Shown in pieces: positions 7,431 to 15,975 of a DNA stretch of 28,408 bases (positions are counted from its first letter, which is position 1; every line of letters begins with the position of its first letter). The position numbers and the translations under genes were made by a program. The DNA lies in contig JANRIF010000251.1 in NCBI GenBank assembly GCA_033765245.1, positions 1-28,408 on the forward strand, in the 5' to 3' direction. Source of the DNA: GCA-002840015 sp033765245 (lineage in GTDB: Bacteria > Pseudomonadota > Gammaproteobacteria > Xanthomonadales > Xanthomonadaceae). The notes below the pieces were generated by a model that did no database searches, was not told where the DNA came from, and saw only the letters and a list, made by a program, of their open reading frames with translations.

Positions 7431-8429
7431 ATGACCATCGACTGCCCATTCCTCGACCACATCGGCAACACCCCGTTGATCCACTTGCGTGCCGCCTCCG
7501 AGCACACCGGCTGCACCATCCTCGGCAAGGCCGAATTCATGAACCCCGGCGGCTCGGTGAAAGACCGCGCCGCCAAGTTCATGCTGCTCGATGCGCTGCG
7601 CCGTGGCCTGATCGCGCCGGGCGGGACCGTGGTCGAAGGCACGGCTGGCAACACCGGGATCGGGCTCACCCTGGCCGGCAATGCGCTGGGGCTTAAGACC
7701 ATCATCCTGATGCCCGACACGCAATCGCGCGAGAAACAATCCGCATTGCGCGGCATGGGCGCGGAACTGCGTACCGTGCCGGCGGTGCCGTTCGCCAATC
7801 CCGAGCACTACGTGCACCAGTCGCGGCGCCTGGCCGAATCGATGGCGGACCAATCCACCGGGGGCGTGTTCTACGCCAACCAGTGGGACAACCCCGCCAA
7901 CCGCGAGGGCCACATCGCCAGCACCGGGCCGGAAATCTGGGCACAGACACAGGGCCGGATCGATGCTTTCATCTGCGCGGTCGGCACCGGCGGCACCCTG
8001 GCTGGGGTTGCGGAATACCTCAAGCGCCAGCGACCCGGCGTGGTCACCGCAGTCGCCGATCCCGACGGCGCCGGCATCTACAGTTGGGTCAAGACTGGTG
8101 CGATCGCCGCGCAGGGCAGTTCGATCACCGAGGGCATCGGCCAGAATCGCATCACCGGCAATCTCGACGGTGCCCGTATCGACGATGCCTTCAACATTCC
8201 GGATCGCGAATGGGTGCCGGTGCTGTGGGAGTTGATCGGTCGCGAGGGTCTGTACGTCGGCACCTCGAGCGGCATCAACGTGGCCGGTGCAATCCGGTTG
8301 GCGCGCCAGCTCGGGCCAGGCCACACCATCGTGACGGTGCTGTGCGACAGCGCCAGCCGCTACGAGTCCAAGCTGTTCAACGCCGCGTTCATGGCCGAGC
8401 GCGGACTGCCGCTGCCGCCCTGGTTCTGA
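7431..8429 (+). CDS. PLP-dependent cysteine synthase family protein
   Basis: A 332-residue fold-type II PLP enzyme of the CysK/CysM/CBS family. It has Lys44 in GGSVKDRA for the PLP Schiff base, TAGNTG (71-76) in the place of the substrate loop TSGNTG, the phosphate loop GTGGT (185-189) and SSGIN near the PLP ring (Ser280). Such enzymes make cysteine from O-acetylserine and sulfide, or run related beta-replacement or desulfhydration. The Ser-to-Ala change in the substrate loop and the C-terminal SASRYESKLFN segment place it in a divergent subgroup, so I give no gene symbol. The ATG at 7431 starts the family's N terminus (FLDHIGNTPL); the ribosome site is weak. No other sulfur genes are adjacent. 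Confidence 0.88.
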   Translation: MTIDCPFLDHIGNTPLIHLRAASEHTGCTILGKAEFMNPGGSVKDRAAKFMLLDALRRGLIAPGGTVVEGTAGNTGIGLTLAGNALGLKTIILMPDTQSREKQSALRGMGAELRTVPAVPFANPEHYVHQSRRLAESMADQSTGGVFYANQWDNPANREGHIASTGPEIWAQTQGRIDAFICAVGTGGTLAGVAEYLKRQRPGVVTAVADPDGAGIYSWVKTGAIAAQGSSITEGIGQNRITGNLDGARIDDAFNIPDREWVPVLWELIGREGLYVGTSSGINVAGAIRLARQLGPGHTIVTVLCDSASRYESKLFNAAFMAERGLPLPPWF

Positions 8430-8536
8430 GCGGCGCCCGATCCCAGTGCGATCCCTGCCATCAGTCATGCAGGCGGGTGGCAGTATCCTGCGCTACGCTT
8501 GGCAGTCTTCGCTTCGTACCCAAGGATTGCCCCGCC

Positions 8537-10708
8537 ATGAACCAACGACTTGCCATCGCCCTGGCCAGCGCGCTGTCGCTGACCGCGGTCGCCTGCTCCC
8601 AATCGCAGCCGCCGGCTGCCAGTGAATCGTCCCAGGCACCAGCGGCCGAGGCCACCGTGCAAAACCCGTTCTTCGCACCCAGCACCCTGCCCTTCCAGTA
8701 TCCACCGTTCGACAAGATTCACACCGAAGACTATGTGCCGGCGTTCGAGAAGGGCATGGCGGAGCAGCTTGCCGAAATCGACGCGATCGCCAACTCCAGC
8801 GAACCGGCCACCTTCGAAAACACCGTGGTGGCGATGGAGCGCAGCGGGCAGTTGCTCAATCGCGTGCAGACGGTGTTCTTCTCGCTGACCGGCGCCAACA
8901 CCAACGACGAGATGGAGAAAATCCAGAGCGAGATGGCGCCCAAGCTGTCGGCGCATCAGGATGCCATCGCCCTCAACGGCAAGCTGTTCGCCCGCGTCCA
9001 GTCCTTGTACGACCAACGCGACAGCCTCGGCCTCGACCCCGAGTCGGCGTATCTGCTCGAGCGCTACCACACCGACTTCGTCCGCGCTGGCGCCAAGCTG
9101 TCCGATGCCGACAAGACCAAGCTCACCGCCTTCAACGCCGAACTGGCCTCGCTGCAAACCACTTTCAGTCAGAACGTGCTGAAGGAGACCAACGCCTCGG
9201 CGATCGTGGTCGACACCCGCGAGGAACTGGCCGGCCTGTCCGACAACGCCATCGCTGCTGCCGCGCAGGCCGCCAAGGAATCCGGCAAGGAAGGCAAGTT
9301 CGTGCTGGCGATGATGAACACTTCCGGCCAGCCGTCGCTCGCCTCGCTCGACAACCGCGCGCTGCGCGAGCGCATCCAGACAACGTCGGTCGCGCGCGGC
9401 AGCCACGGCGGCGAGTTCGACAACCGCGCCGTGCTCGCGCGCATCGCCACGATCCGCGCCGAACGCGCCAAGTTGCTGGGTTACCCCAACCACGCCGCCT
9501 ACAGCCTGGAAGACCAGACCGCGCGCACCACCGATGCGGTCAACAAGATGCTCGGCGACCTCGCGCCGGCGGCCGTCGCCAACGCGCGCAAGGAAGCCGC
9601 CGACATGCAGAAGCTGATCGACGCCGAAAAGGGCGGCTTCCAATTGGCTGCGTGGGACTGGGCCTACTACGCCGAGAAGGTTCGCAAGGCGCGTTACGAC
9701 TTCGACGAGTCGCAACTGCGCCCGTACCTGGAACTCGACAATGTGCTGCAGAACGGCGTGTTCTTTGCCGCCAACAAGCTGTACGGCCTGAGCTTCAAGG
9801 AGCGTCACGATCTGCCGGTGTATCTGCCGGACGTGCGCGTGTTCGACGTGTTCGAGGCCGACGGGTCGCAGCTCGCGATCTTCATCGCCGACTTCTACGC
9901 CCGCCCGTCCAAGCGCGGCGGCGCCTGGATGAACGAGTACGTCGGCCAGAACGAACTGCTCGGCACCCAGCCGGTGGTGGCCAATCACCTCAACATCCCG
10001 AAGCCGCCGGAAGGCGAGCCGACGCTGCTGACCTTCGACGAAGCCAACACCATGTTCCATGAGTTCGGCCATGCCCTGCACGGCATGTTCTCGAAGGTGC
10101 GTTACCCACGCTTCACCGGTACCAGCGTGCCGCGCGATTTCGTCGAGTACCCCTCGCAGGTGAACGAGATGTGGGCGACCTGGCCGGAAGTGCTGGCGAA
10201 CTACGCCAAGCACTACCAGACCGGCGAGGCGATGCCGCAGGTATTGCTGGACAAGGTCGAAGCCACCCAGAAGTTCAACCAGGGCTTCGCCACCACCGAG
10301 TATCTGGCGGCCTCGCTGCTGGATCAGGCATGGCACCAGATCGGCGCCGATCAGGTGCCGGATGCCGACGGCGTGCTGGCGTTCGAGGCCGATGCGTTGA
10401 AGAAGGCGGGCGTCGACTTTGCGCCGGTGCCGCCGCGCTACCGCAGCACCTACTTCTCGCACATCATCGGCGGCTACTCGGCCGGCTACTACAGCTACAT
10501 CTGGAGCGAAGTGCTGGATGCCGACAGCGTGGAATGGTTCAAGGAGAACGGCGGTCTCAAGCGCGAGAACGGCGACCACTTCCGCAACACCTTGCTGTCG
10601 CGCGGCGGCACCGCGGACGCGATGGGCCTGTTCCGCAGCTTCCGCGGCCGCGATCCCGACGTGAAGCCGTTGCTGGCGCGTCGCGGCCTGGACGGCAGCG
10701 GCAGTTGA
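8537..10708 (+). CDS. M3 family metallopeptidase, Dcp-type, exported lipoprotein
   Basis: A 723-residue zinc peptidase. The zinc site is HEFGH (His508, Glu509, His512) with the third ligand Glu537 in VEYPSQ, spaced as in thimet oligopeptidase and Dcp. Peptidyl-dipeptidases of this family remove dipeptides from short oligopeptides. The N terminus is a signal peptide ending AVAC with Cys20 as probable lipid anchor, followed by a Ser/Pro/Ala-rich linker, so it likely acts in the periplasm, unlike cytoplasmic E. coli Dcp. The C-terminal IIGGYSAGYYSY block, used for substrate binding, is intact. The start at 8537 is set by the signal peptide; the open frame extends further upstream through the cysteine synthase gene but is not coding there. 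Confidence 0.94.
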   Translation: MNQRLAIALASALSLTAVACSQSQPPAASESSQAPAAEATVQNPFFAPSTLPFQYPPFDKIHTEDYVPAFEKGMAEQLAEIDAIANSSEPATFENTVVAMERSGQLLNRVQTVFFSLTGANTNDEMEKIQSEMAPKLSAHQDAIALNGKLFARVQSLYDQRDSLGLDPESAYLLERYHTDFVRAGAKLSDADKTKLTAFNAELASLQTTFSQNVLKETNASAIVVDTREELAGLSDNAIAAAAQAAKESGKEGKFVLAMMNTSGQPSLASLDNRALRERIQTTSVARGSHGGEFDNRAVLARIATIRAERAKLLGYPNHAAYSLEDQTARTTDAVNKMLGDLAPAAVANARKEAADMQKLIDAEKGGFQLAAWDWAYYAEKVRKARYDFDESQLRPYLELDNVLQNGVFFAANKLYGLSFKERHDLPVYLPDVRVFDVFEADGSQLAIFIADFYARPSKRGGAWMNEYVGQNELLGTQPVVANHLNIPKPPEGEPTLLTFDEANTMFHEFGHALHGMFSKVRYPRFTGTSVPRDFVEYPSQVNEMWATWPEVLANYAKHYQTGEAMPQVLLDKVEATQKFNQGFATTEYLAASLLDQAWHQIGADQVPDADGVLAFEADALKKAGVDFAPVPPRYRSTYFSHIIGGYSAGYYSYIWSEVLDADSVEWFKENGGLKRENGDHFRNTLLSRGGTADAMGLFRSFRGRDPDVKPLLARRGLDGSGS

Positions 10709-10731
10709 TCGCCCTGCGCTACCGCGCCAAC

Positions 10732-10763
10732 AAAAAAGGGGCCGCATGCGGCCCCTTTTTTTT
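10732..10763. terminator. Bidirectional rho-independent terminator
   Basis: A fully palindromic ggggccgcatgcggcccc (10738-10755) flanked by six A on the left and eight T on the right. It therefore ends the M3 peptidase transcript on the plus strand and the DUF2383 gene (stop at 10781) on the minus strand. Confidence 0.95.
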
Positions 10764-10780
10764 CACTTGAACCCGTTGGG

Positions 10781-11218
10781 TCAGGGCAGATCGCGCTTGC
10801 GCGCGCGGATCTCGCGGTGCAGCGGGTCGACCTTGGAGAGGTAGCGCTTCGCCAGTACCCGCACCACGAAGGTCTGGTCGCGGTCGAGCACCAACTGCTG
10901 AAACTGCGAATGCAGCCGCCCTTCGGCCTGCTCCAGCACGTCGATCTGGCTGCCGCCGGGCTTGCGCAGGTTCTTGCGAAGGTCGGCGTAGGTGCGCTGG
11001 AATTCGGCAACCGGGCCGGACGGCTTGCCGCGGCGAGCCGCCTTGGCGGGCACCTCGTCCGACATCTCCGATGCCAGTTCCGATTTCATCTGCGCCAGTT
11101 GCGCAAAGAGTTTGCGCAGACGCGCGTCGTCCACCGACTGCGCGGCCTGCTCGTAAAAGTCTGCTCCATCGCGATTGATCTCCAGGAGGTCGGAAAGGCT
11201 GGTGTGGGAATCGGTCAT
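10781..11218 (-). CDS. DUF2383 / ferritin-like helical bundle protein
   Basis: A 145-residue, highly charged, predicted all-helical protein. The start LSDLLEINRDGADFYEQAA, followed by LRKLFAQLAQMKSELASEM and later EQAEGRLHSQFQQ, fits the DUF2383 (PA2169-like) ferritin-fold family; no clear set of di-iron ligands can be assigned by eye. Function is unknown; relatives are often stress-linked. The start at 11218 has AGGAG 6 bases upstream (11225-11229); an upstream ATG at 11338 gives a non-family extension. It ends at the shared bidirectional terminator. It may be driven from the AT-rich region just beyond 11340. Confidence 0.8.
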   Translation of the reverse strand: MTDSHTSLSDLLEINRDGADFYEQAAQSVDDARLRKLFAQLAQMKSELASEMSDEVPAKAARRGKPSGPVAEFQRTYADLRKNLRKPGGSQIDVLEQAEGRLHSQFQQLVLDRDQTFVVRVLAKRYLSKVDPLHREIRARKRDLP

Positions 11219-11362
11219 CAATGGCTCCTGCTTCAAGGCAACACCGGCGCAGCGGCTGAGCACCGTGCGAAGACGCGGGCCACCGGCGCCAGGCCGGCAT
11301 GCCGCAAGTCGTTGCGTCGTGGACTCGAGAAATATCAAGTCGCAACCGGCGCAATGTAGCAG

Positions 11363-11391
11363 ATTTTACGTTAATATTTTGTTAATAATCA
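11363..11391 (-). promoter_or_regulatory. Possible promoter in AT-rich block, minus strand
   Basis: On the minus strand TAAAAT (11368-11363) resembles a -10 box; 17 bases away a weak -35 (TGATTA, 11391-11386) can be drawn. The region also has two GTTAATA copies starting 11 bases apart (11370, 11381), about one helical turn. It is the only AT-rich block upstream of the DUF2383 gene. The call is tentative. Confidence 0.3.
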
Positions 11392-11393
11392 CG

Positions 11394-11438
11394 CCGCCAT
11401 GCTTGGCGGATCGATGATTTGTCATTGTTTTTCATGAC
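11394..11438. repeat. Two small inverted repeats in the AT-rich spacer
   Basis: CCGCC-6-GGCGG (11394-11409) and GTCAT-8-ATGAC (11421-11438). The first could be a short transcript-end hairpin for the Nudix gene that is transcribed toward it from the right, or an operator for the DUF2383 gene. The T-rich gtttttc between the arms of the second gives no clear terminator. Confidence 0.35.
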
Positions 11439-11520
11439 GTTATGATGGTGCAGCAAAGCTGCCGCGGATTTGAAAATCCGCCTGTGGCCAACCCGGGAAA
11501 ATCGCCTGACAGCGCACGAA

Positions 11521-12006
11521 TCAACGGCTGAAATGCCAGCTCAACATGCGCCCGTCGCGGTACGGCATCACCCCATGGAACGGCAGCGGGTGCGCGTCGA
11601 ACACCAGCGGCAAGAAGTGGCGGTCGCCCTCCCACAGCGGCAGTCCCGGCAGGTCGGCCAATGCGATCCAGGACAGATCGCCCTCGGCATTGCGTGCTGG
11701 CGGCTCGCCGCGGAAACGATCGACCACGAACACGAAGCCGAACCAGTCCTCGCCACCGCGTCCAAAGCCGGGCCAACTGATGGTGCCGCGCAGACGCATC
11801 GCGTCGATCTCCAGACCCGCTTCCTCGCGCAGTTCGCGGGCGGCACCTGCTGCCACATCCTCATCGCGTTCGAGCTTGCCGCCAAGGCCGTTGTACTTGC
11901 CCAGTTGCTGGTCCTCAGGGCGGGCGTTGCGATGCACCATCAACACCCGTTGTCGATCCGGCGAGAGCACGTAGACCAGAGTGGCAAGAATGGGCGTGTA
12001 AGGCAT
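11521..12006 (-). CDS. Nudix hydrolase, MutT/MTH1-like
   Basis: A 161-residue Nudix protein with a complete Nudix box at residues 43-65: GX5E, then AARELREEAGL. The preceding QLGKYNGLGGKLE and the later WPGFGRGGEDWFGFVF segments resemble 8-oxo-(d)GTP diphosphatases, which clean oxidised nucleotides, but Nudix substrate specificity cannot be read safely from the box. The start at 12006 fits the family N terminus (TPILATLVYVL); the ribosome site is weak, and a longer start at 12060 would overlap the divergent flavoprotein's leader. It is divergent from the flavoprotein gene, with about 100 bases between the starts. Confidence 0.9.
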   Translation of the reverse strand: MPYTPILATLVYVLSPDRQRVLMVHRNARPEDQQLGKYNGLGGKLERDEDVAAGAARELREEAGLEIDAMRLRGTISWPGFGRGGEDWFGFVFVVDRFRGEPPARNAEGDLSWIALADLPGLPLWEGDRHFLPLVFDAHPLPFHGVMPYRDGRMLSWHFSR

Positions 12007-12105
12007 GGTTGGGGCTCGCACTGGCGGTGCGCGCCAGTGTAAGTGCGAATCCCCGCGCAACCACCAATGCCGTTATGCTGCGCGTCCCTCCCGCGGAGCC
12101 CGCAC

Positions 12106-13356
12106 GTGAAGACCGCCCCTGCGCCACGCATCGCCGTCATCGGCGGCGGCCCTGCCGGTTTGATGGCAGCCGAGGTGGCGGCGGAGGCTGGCTTCGCGGT
12201 CGACCTGTATGAGCGCAAGGGTTCAGTCGGCCGCAAGCTGCTGATCGCCGGCAAGGGCGGTCTCAATCTCACCCACTCGGAACCGTTGCCCGCATTCGTG
12301 CAGCGCTATGGCGAACGCGCCGACGCGGTCGGCGCGTGGCTGCGTGCGTTCGACCCGCCGGCGTTGCGGCAATGGGCGCAGACGCTCGGCATCGAGACCT
12401 TTGTCGGCAGTTCGGGGCGGGTGTTCCCCAGCGACCTCAAGGCCGCGCCCTTGTTGCGCCGTTGGGTGCAGCGGCTCAAAGCGGCCGGCGTGGCGTTCCA
12501 CGTCAACCATCGCTGGCTGGGCTGGGGCGCCAACGGTGAACTGCGCTTCGCCAATCCCACCGGCGAACAGATCGTGCGCGCCGACGCCACAGTGCTGGCG
12601 CTGGGCGGCGCCAGTTGGCCACAACTGGGCTCCGATGGCGCCTGGGTGCCGCTGCTCGCAGCGACCGGCACCCGGATCGCGCCGTTGCAGGCGGCCAATT
12701 GCGGCTTTGACGTTGGCTGGAGCGCGCACCTCGCCGATCGCCACGAGGGTGCGCCGCTCAAACCGGTGCGGATCGCCTGGTGCGACCGCCACGGCCACTG
12801 GCAACAGCGGCAGGGCGAATGCGTGCTTACCCGCAGCGGCATCGAAGGCAGCCTGATCTACGCCATCGGCGCCGAACTGCGCCGGCAGATTCAGCAACAC
12901 AGCAGCGCCGAGATCCGGCTCGATCTGGTGCCGGGCCGCAGCGAGCACGCGCTGGCTGATGCGTTGCGCAAACCTCGCGGGCGCCGCAGCATCGGCGAAT
13001 GGCTGCGTCGCAGCACCGGCATCGACGCCGCGAAATGCGCGCTGGCGTTCGAGATACTCGCGCGCGACACCTTCGATCGGCCCGACGCGCTGGCAACGCA
13101 ACTCAAGGCGCTACCGCTGATCCTGCGTGCCACCCGGCCGGTCGCGGAGGCGATCAGCACCGCCGGTGGCGTGTGCCTGGAATCGCTCGACGCCACGCTG
13201 ATGCTGCAGGCCCGCCCCGGAGTATTTTGCGCAGGCGAGATGCTCGACTGGGAAGCGCCCACAGGCGGCTATCTGCTGCAGGCGAGCATGGCCAGCGGAC
13301 GCATTGCCGCAAGCGGCGCCATTGAGTGGCTGCGTACCGCCGGACGACACCGGTAA
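12106..13356 (+). CDS. FAD-dependent flavoprotein, PP_4765 / BaiN-HI0933 family
   Basis: A 416-residue flavoprotein. It has the dinucleotide-binding motif GGGPAG (residues 13-18), the family block GRKLLIAGKGGLNLTHS (41-57), SSGRVFPSDLKAAPLLRRW, and the C-terminal CAGEMLDWEAPTGGYLLQ that completes the FAD site. These are hallmarks of the HI0933/YhiN-like flavoproteins, specifically the PP_4765 subgroup, whose reaction is not established. The GTG at 12106 is chosen as start because GCGGAG lies 7 bases upstream and the Rossmann strand follows directly; the upstream in-frame ATG at 12070 gives a low-quality leader. Confidence 0.9.
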   Translation: MKTAPAPRIAVIGGGPAGLMAAEVAAEAGFAVDLYERKGSVGRKLLIAGKGGLNLTHSEPLPAFVQRYGERADAVGAWLRAFDPPALRQWAQTLGIETFVGSSGRVFPSDLKAAPLLRRWVQRLKAAGVAFHVNHRWLGWGANGELRFANPTGEQIVRADATVLALGGASWPQLGSDGAWVPLLAATGTRIAPLQAANCGFDVGWSAHLADRHEGAPLKPVRIAWCDRHGHWQQRQGECVLTRSGIEGSLIYAIGAELRRQIQQHSSAEIRLDLVPGRSEHALADALRKPRGRRSIGEWLRRSTGIDAAKCALAFEILARDTFDRPDALATQLKALPLILRATRPVAEAISTAGGVCLESLDATLMLQARPGVFCAGEMLDWEAPTGGYLLQASMASGRIAASGAIEWLRTAGRHR

Positions 13357-13524
13357 TCCGGCAGCCCGGATCGGCCAAAGGCGTCGTCCGGGACAACGGC
13401 GGGCAGGGTGACAAGCAACTGCCTCGTCGCCGCTAATGACTGCGGGTTGCGCGCGCTCCAGCCGAAACGATCATTGCGGCGTGCCAGGCTTCGCCACCGC
13501 CCGCACTTGCAGTAGGCTCGACGC

Positions 13525-14997
13525 ATGAGCACAACCCTTGCTGCGCCGCGCACTGCGGTTCCCGATCTGGTCATCGGTCTCGACCAAGGCACCTCCGGCA
13601 ACACCGTACTGGTGGTGGGCCGCGACTTGCAGGTGCGTTCGCGCGCCAGCGTGGAGTTCGCCCAGCACTACCCGCAGCCCGGCTGGGTCGAGCACGACCC
13701 CGACGAAATCTGGGCCAGTGTGCGTCAAGCGTTGCGGCTTGCGCTCGACGGCATCGACCCGGCGCGTCTGGCCGCGATCGGCATCACCAACCAGCGCGAG
13801 ACCACGTTCGTCTGGGATGCCGACAGCGGGCAAGCGCTGGACCGCGCGATCGTCTGGCAGGACCGCCGCACCAGCGACTGGTGCGCATCGCACAAGGCGC
13901 TGGAGGACGACACCCGGCGTCGCACCGGCCTGCCCATCGATCCGTACTTCTCGGCCAGCAAACTGGCCTGGCTGCGGCAACGCCACGACAGTCGCCGGCT
14001 CGCCTTCGGCACGGCGGACACGCACATGCTGCGCCGCCTGAGCGGACAATCGCTGACCGACCCCGGCAATGCCAGCCGCACCTTGTTGCTCGATCTCGCC
14101 AGCGGCGCCTGGTGCGACACCCTGATCGACCGCTTCGGCGTCGCCGGGACGCGGCTTCCCACCATCGTCGACAGTTCCGGCGTCTGCGCCCGCGTGCACG
14201 GCGTGCCGGAACTGCCGGACGGCTTGCCGATTGCCGGCATCGCCGGCGACCAGCAGGCCGCCTTGTTCGGCCAAGGCTGCTTCGATCCGGGCCAGGCCAA
14301 GATCACCTATGGCACCGGCAGCTTCGTGCTGGTCAACACCGGCACCCAAGCCCCCCAGAGCGCGCACGGCATGCTGTCCACCATTGCCTGGCGCATCGGC
14401 GGCCAGACTCACTATGCGCTGGAGGGCGGCGCATTCGTCGCCGGCGCGCTGGTGACGTGGCTGCGCGATGGCCTCGGCGTCATCGCCCACCCCGACGAAC
14501 TCGAAGCACTGGCGCGCAGCGTGCCGGACAGTGGCGGCGTCACGCTGGTACCCGCACACGCAGGGCTGGGCGCGCCGCACTGGCGCCCGGAGGCGCGCGG
14601 TCTGATCCACGGGCTGACTCGCGGCACTACCCGCGCGCACTTGGCGCGCGCCGCACTGGAAGGCATTGCGCACAGCCAGTGCGACATCCTGGAAGCGATG
14701 GCGAGCGATCTGCAAACCCCACTCACCGATCTGCGCGTCGACGGCGGCGCCGCCCGCAACGACCTGTTGCTGCAGCTTCAGGCCGACCTTTCCGGCCTGC
14801 GACTCAAGCGCCCGCGCATGCTGGAGACCACTGCGCTGGGCGCAGCCATGATGGCCGGCCTTGGCGTCGGCCTGTGGCCGAACCTCGACGCGCTGCGGCG
14901 CGCCTATCCGCTGGAACGCGAATTCGTGCCGCAGATGGACGCGAGCGCGCAACACGCCGCGCGCGCCCATTGGCGCAGCGTCGTCGCCCGCGCCTGA
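13525..14997 (+). CDS. glpK: Glycerol kinase
   Basis: A 490-residue FGGY-family kinase that phosphorylates glycerol to sn-glycerol 3-phosphate with ATP. All glycerol-contacting residues of E. coli GlpK are kept: Arg91-Glu92 (NQRETT), Trp111, Tyr141 (DPYFS), catalytic Asp242 (GIAGDQQAALFGQ) and Phe267 (TYGTGSF). The ATP loop reads LDQGTSGNT rather than DQGTTSSRA. Length is slightly under the usual 495-505. No glpF, glpD or regulator gene lies beside it, so glycerol uptake and oxidation must be encoded elsewhere. Its stop codon overlaps the first base of the terminal repeat of the following element. Confidence 0.95.
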   Translation: MSTTLAAPRTAVPDLVIGLDQGTSGNTVLVVGRDLQVRSRASVEFAQHYPQPGWVEHDPDEIWASVRQALRLALDGIDPARLAAIGITNQRETTFVWDADSGQALDRAIVWQDRRTSDWCASHKALEDDTRRRTGLPIDPYFSASKLAWLRQRHDSRRLAFGTADTHMLRRLSGQSLTDPGNASRTLLLDLASGAWCDTLIDRFGVAGTRLPTIVDSSGVCARVHGVPELPDGLPIAGIAGDQQAALFGQGCFDPGQAKITYGTGSFVLVNTGTQAPQSAHGMLSTIAWRIGGQTHYALEGGAFVAGALVTWLRDGLGVIAHPDELEALARSVPDSGGVTLVPAHAGLGAPHWRPEARGLIHGLTRGTTRAHLARAALEGIAHSQCDILEAMASDLQTPLTDLRVDGGAARNDLLLQLQADLSGLRLKRPRMLETTALGAAMMAGLGVGLWPNLDALRRAYPLEREFVPQMDASAQHAARAHWRSVVARA

Positions 14998-15223
14998 GAG
15001 CTAGAGAAAAAATTGCCCGCCTGCTGCGACCGTCGGCAACCGCATCCAGCGGCGTTGCGCTGCGCGAAAACTTCGGTCATTTGGTTCACTCGGCAACCGC
15101 TCCAGGCGTTGCTCTACCTCCCCCATCCATGGGGTCGCAACCTCCCTTGTTTTCACGTCGCGCGCCTTGACGGAGACGCTTGCCGGCGGTCTCGCGACGG
15201 CGTTCAATTTTTTCTCTAGCTCT
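14997..15223. repeat. 227-bp element with perfect 19-bp terminal inverted repeats
   Basis: Left end agagctagagaaaaaattg (14997-15015) and right end (15205-15223) are exact reverse complements over 19 bases. The interior has no gene but repeats cggcaaccgc followed by a similar gcgttgc segment twice (about 15034 and 15090). It fills the spacer between convergent glpK and rluF almost exactly, beginning on the last base of the glpK stop. It looks like a MITE or other small mobile palindromic element that may now act as a shared transcript end. I see no obvious target-site duplication. Confidence 0.7.
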
Positions 15224-15252
15224 GAGCACTGGCGAAAGCTACAAGCCGGGCA

Positions 15253-15975
15253 TCACCACTCGCCACGCATCGGCAGCAACCCACGCAACTCCGCATCGGT
15301 GAGATTGCGCCACTGCCCCGGCTTGAGCCGACCCAGCGAGATATTGACGATGCGGGTGCGCACCAGACGCTTGACGCGATAGCCGAAGTGCGCCGCCATC
15401 AGGCGGATCTGCCGGTTCAGCCCCTGCGTGAGAGTCACCTTGAAGCCGACCTTGCCCAGGCGCGCGGTGCGGCATGGCCGGGTGAGCTGGCCATGGATCG
15501 GAATGCCCCCGCGCGCCATGCCGCGCAAAAACTCGTCGGTCACCTCGCGGTTCACGCCCACCAGGTATTCCTTCTCCTTGGCGTTCTCGGCGCGCAGGAT
15601 CTCGTTGACGATGTCGCCATTGCTGGTCAGCAGGATCAGACCTTCGGAATCCTTGTCCAGGCGCCCGATCGGGAAGATGCGTTGCTCGTGGCCGACGAAA
15701 TCCACGATGTTGCCCTTGACCTCGGTCTCGGTGGTGCAGGTGATGCCGGCCGGTTTGTGGAGCGCAATGTAGACGTGCTTGCGCCCGCCGCCGCCAGCGC
15801 TGCGCTTGCGTAGCGGCTGACCATCGACGTGCACCACGTCGCCCTCGCCCACTACCGTCCCGAGCCCAGGCTTGAGGCCGTTCACGCTGACGCGACCGGC
15901 CAGGATCAGCCGGTCCGCTTCGCGGCGCGAGCAGTGGCCGGAGTCGCTGATGTATTTGTTCAGTCGGATCGACAT
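15253..15975 (-). CDS. rluF: 23S rRNA pseudouridine synthase RluF
   Basis: A 240-residue RsuA/RluB/E/F-type pseudouridine synthase. An S4 RNA-binding domain (SIRLNKYISDSGHCSRREAD, residues 2-50) precedes the catalytic domain with Asp107 in GRLDKDSEG. It matches E. coli RluF almost block by block (NIVDFV, FPIGRLDKDS, ILRA, KEYLV, QGLNRQIR, TRI), so it probably modifies U2604 in the 23S rRNA peptidyl-transferase region. It lacks the basic C-terminal tail of the 290-residue E. coli protein. Its ATG overlaps the TGA of the DoxX-like gene (TGATG), so translation is probably coupled. Confidence 0.92.
   Translation of the reverse strand: MSIRLNKYISDSGHCSRREADRLILAGRVSVNGLKPGLGTVVGEGDVVHVDGQPLRKRSAGGGGRKHVYIALHKPAGITCTTETEVKGNIVDFVGHEQRIFPIGRLDKDSEGLILLTSNGDIVNEILRAENAKEKEYLVGVNREVTDEFLRGMARGGIPIHGQLTRPCRTARLGKVGFKVTLTQGLNRQIRLMAAHFGYRVKRLVRTRIVNISLGRLKPGQWRNLTDAELRGLLPMRGEW

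Noticed and set aside
8465..10747. 760-codon minus-strand open frame over the M3 peptidase
   Set aside because: Antisense shadow caused by codon bias; the plus strand carries the zinc site and the full family pattern.
13525..14997. Glycerol-utilisation operon
   Set aside because: glpK stands alone; neighbours are an unrelated flavoprotein and a convergent rRNA-modification gene.
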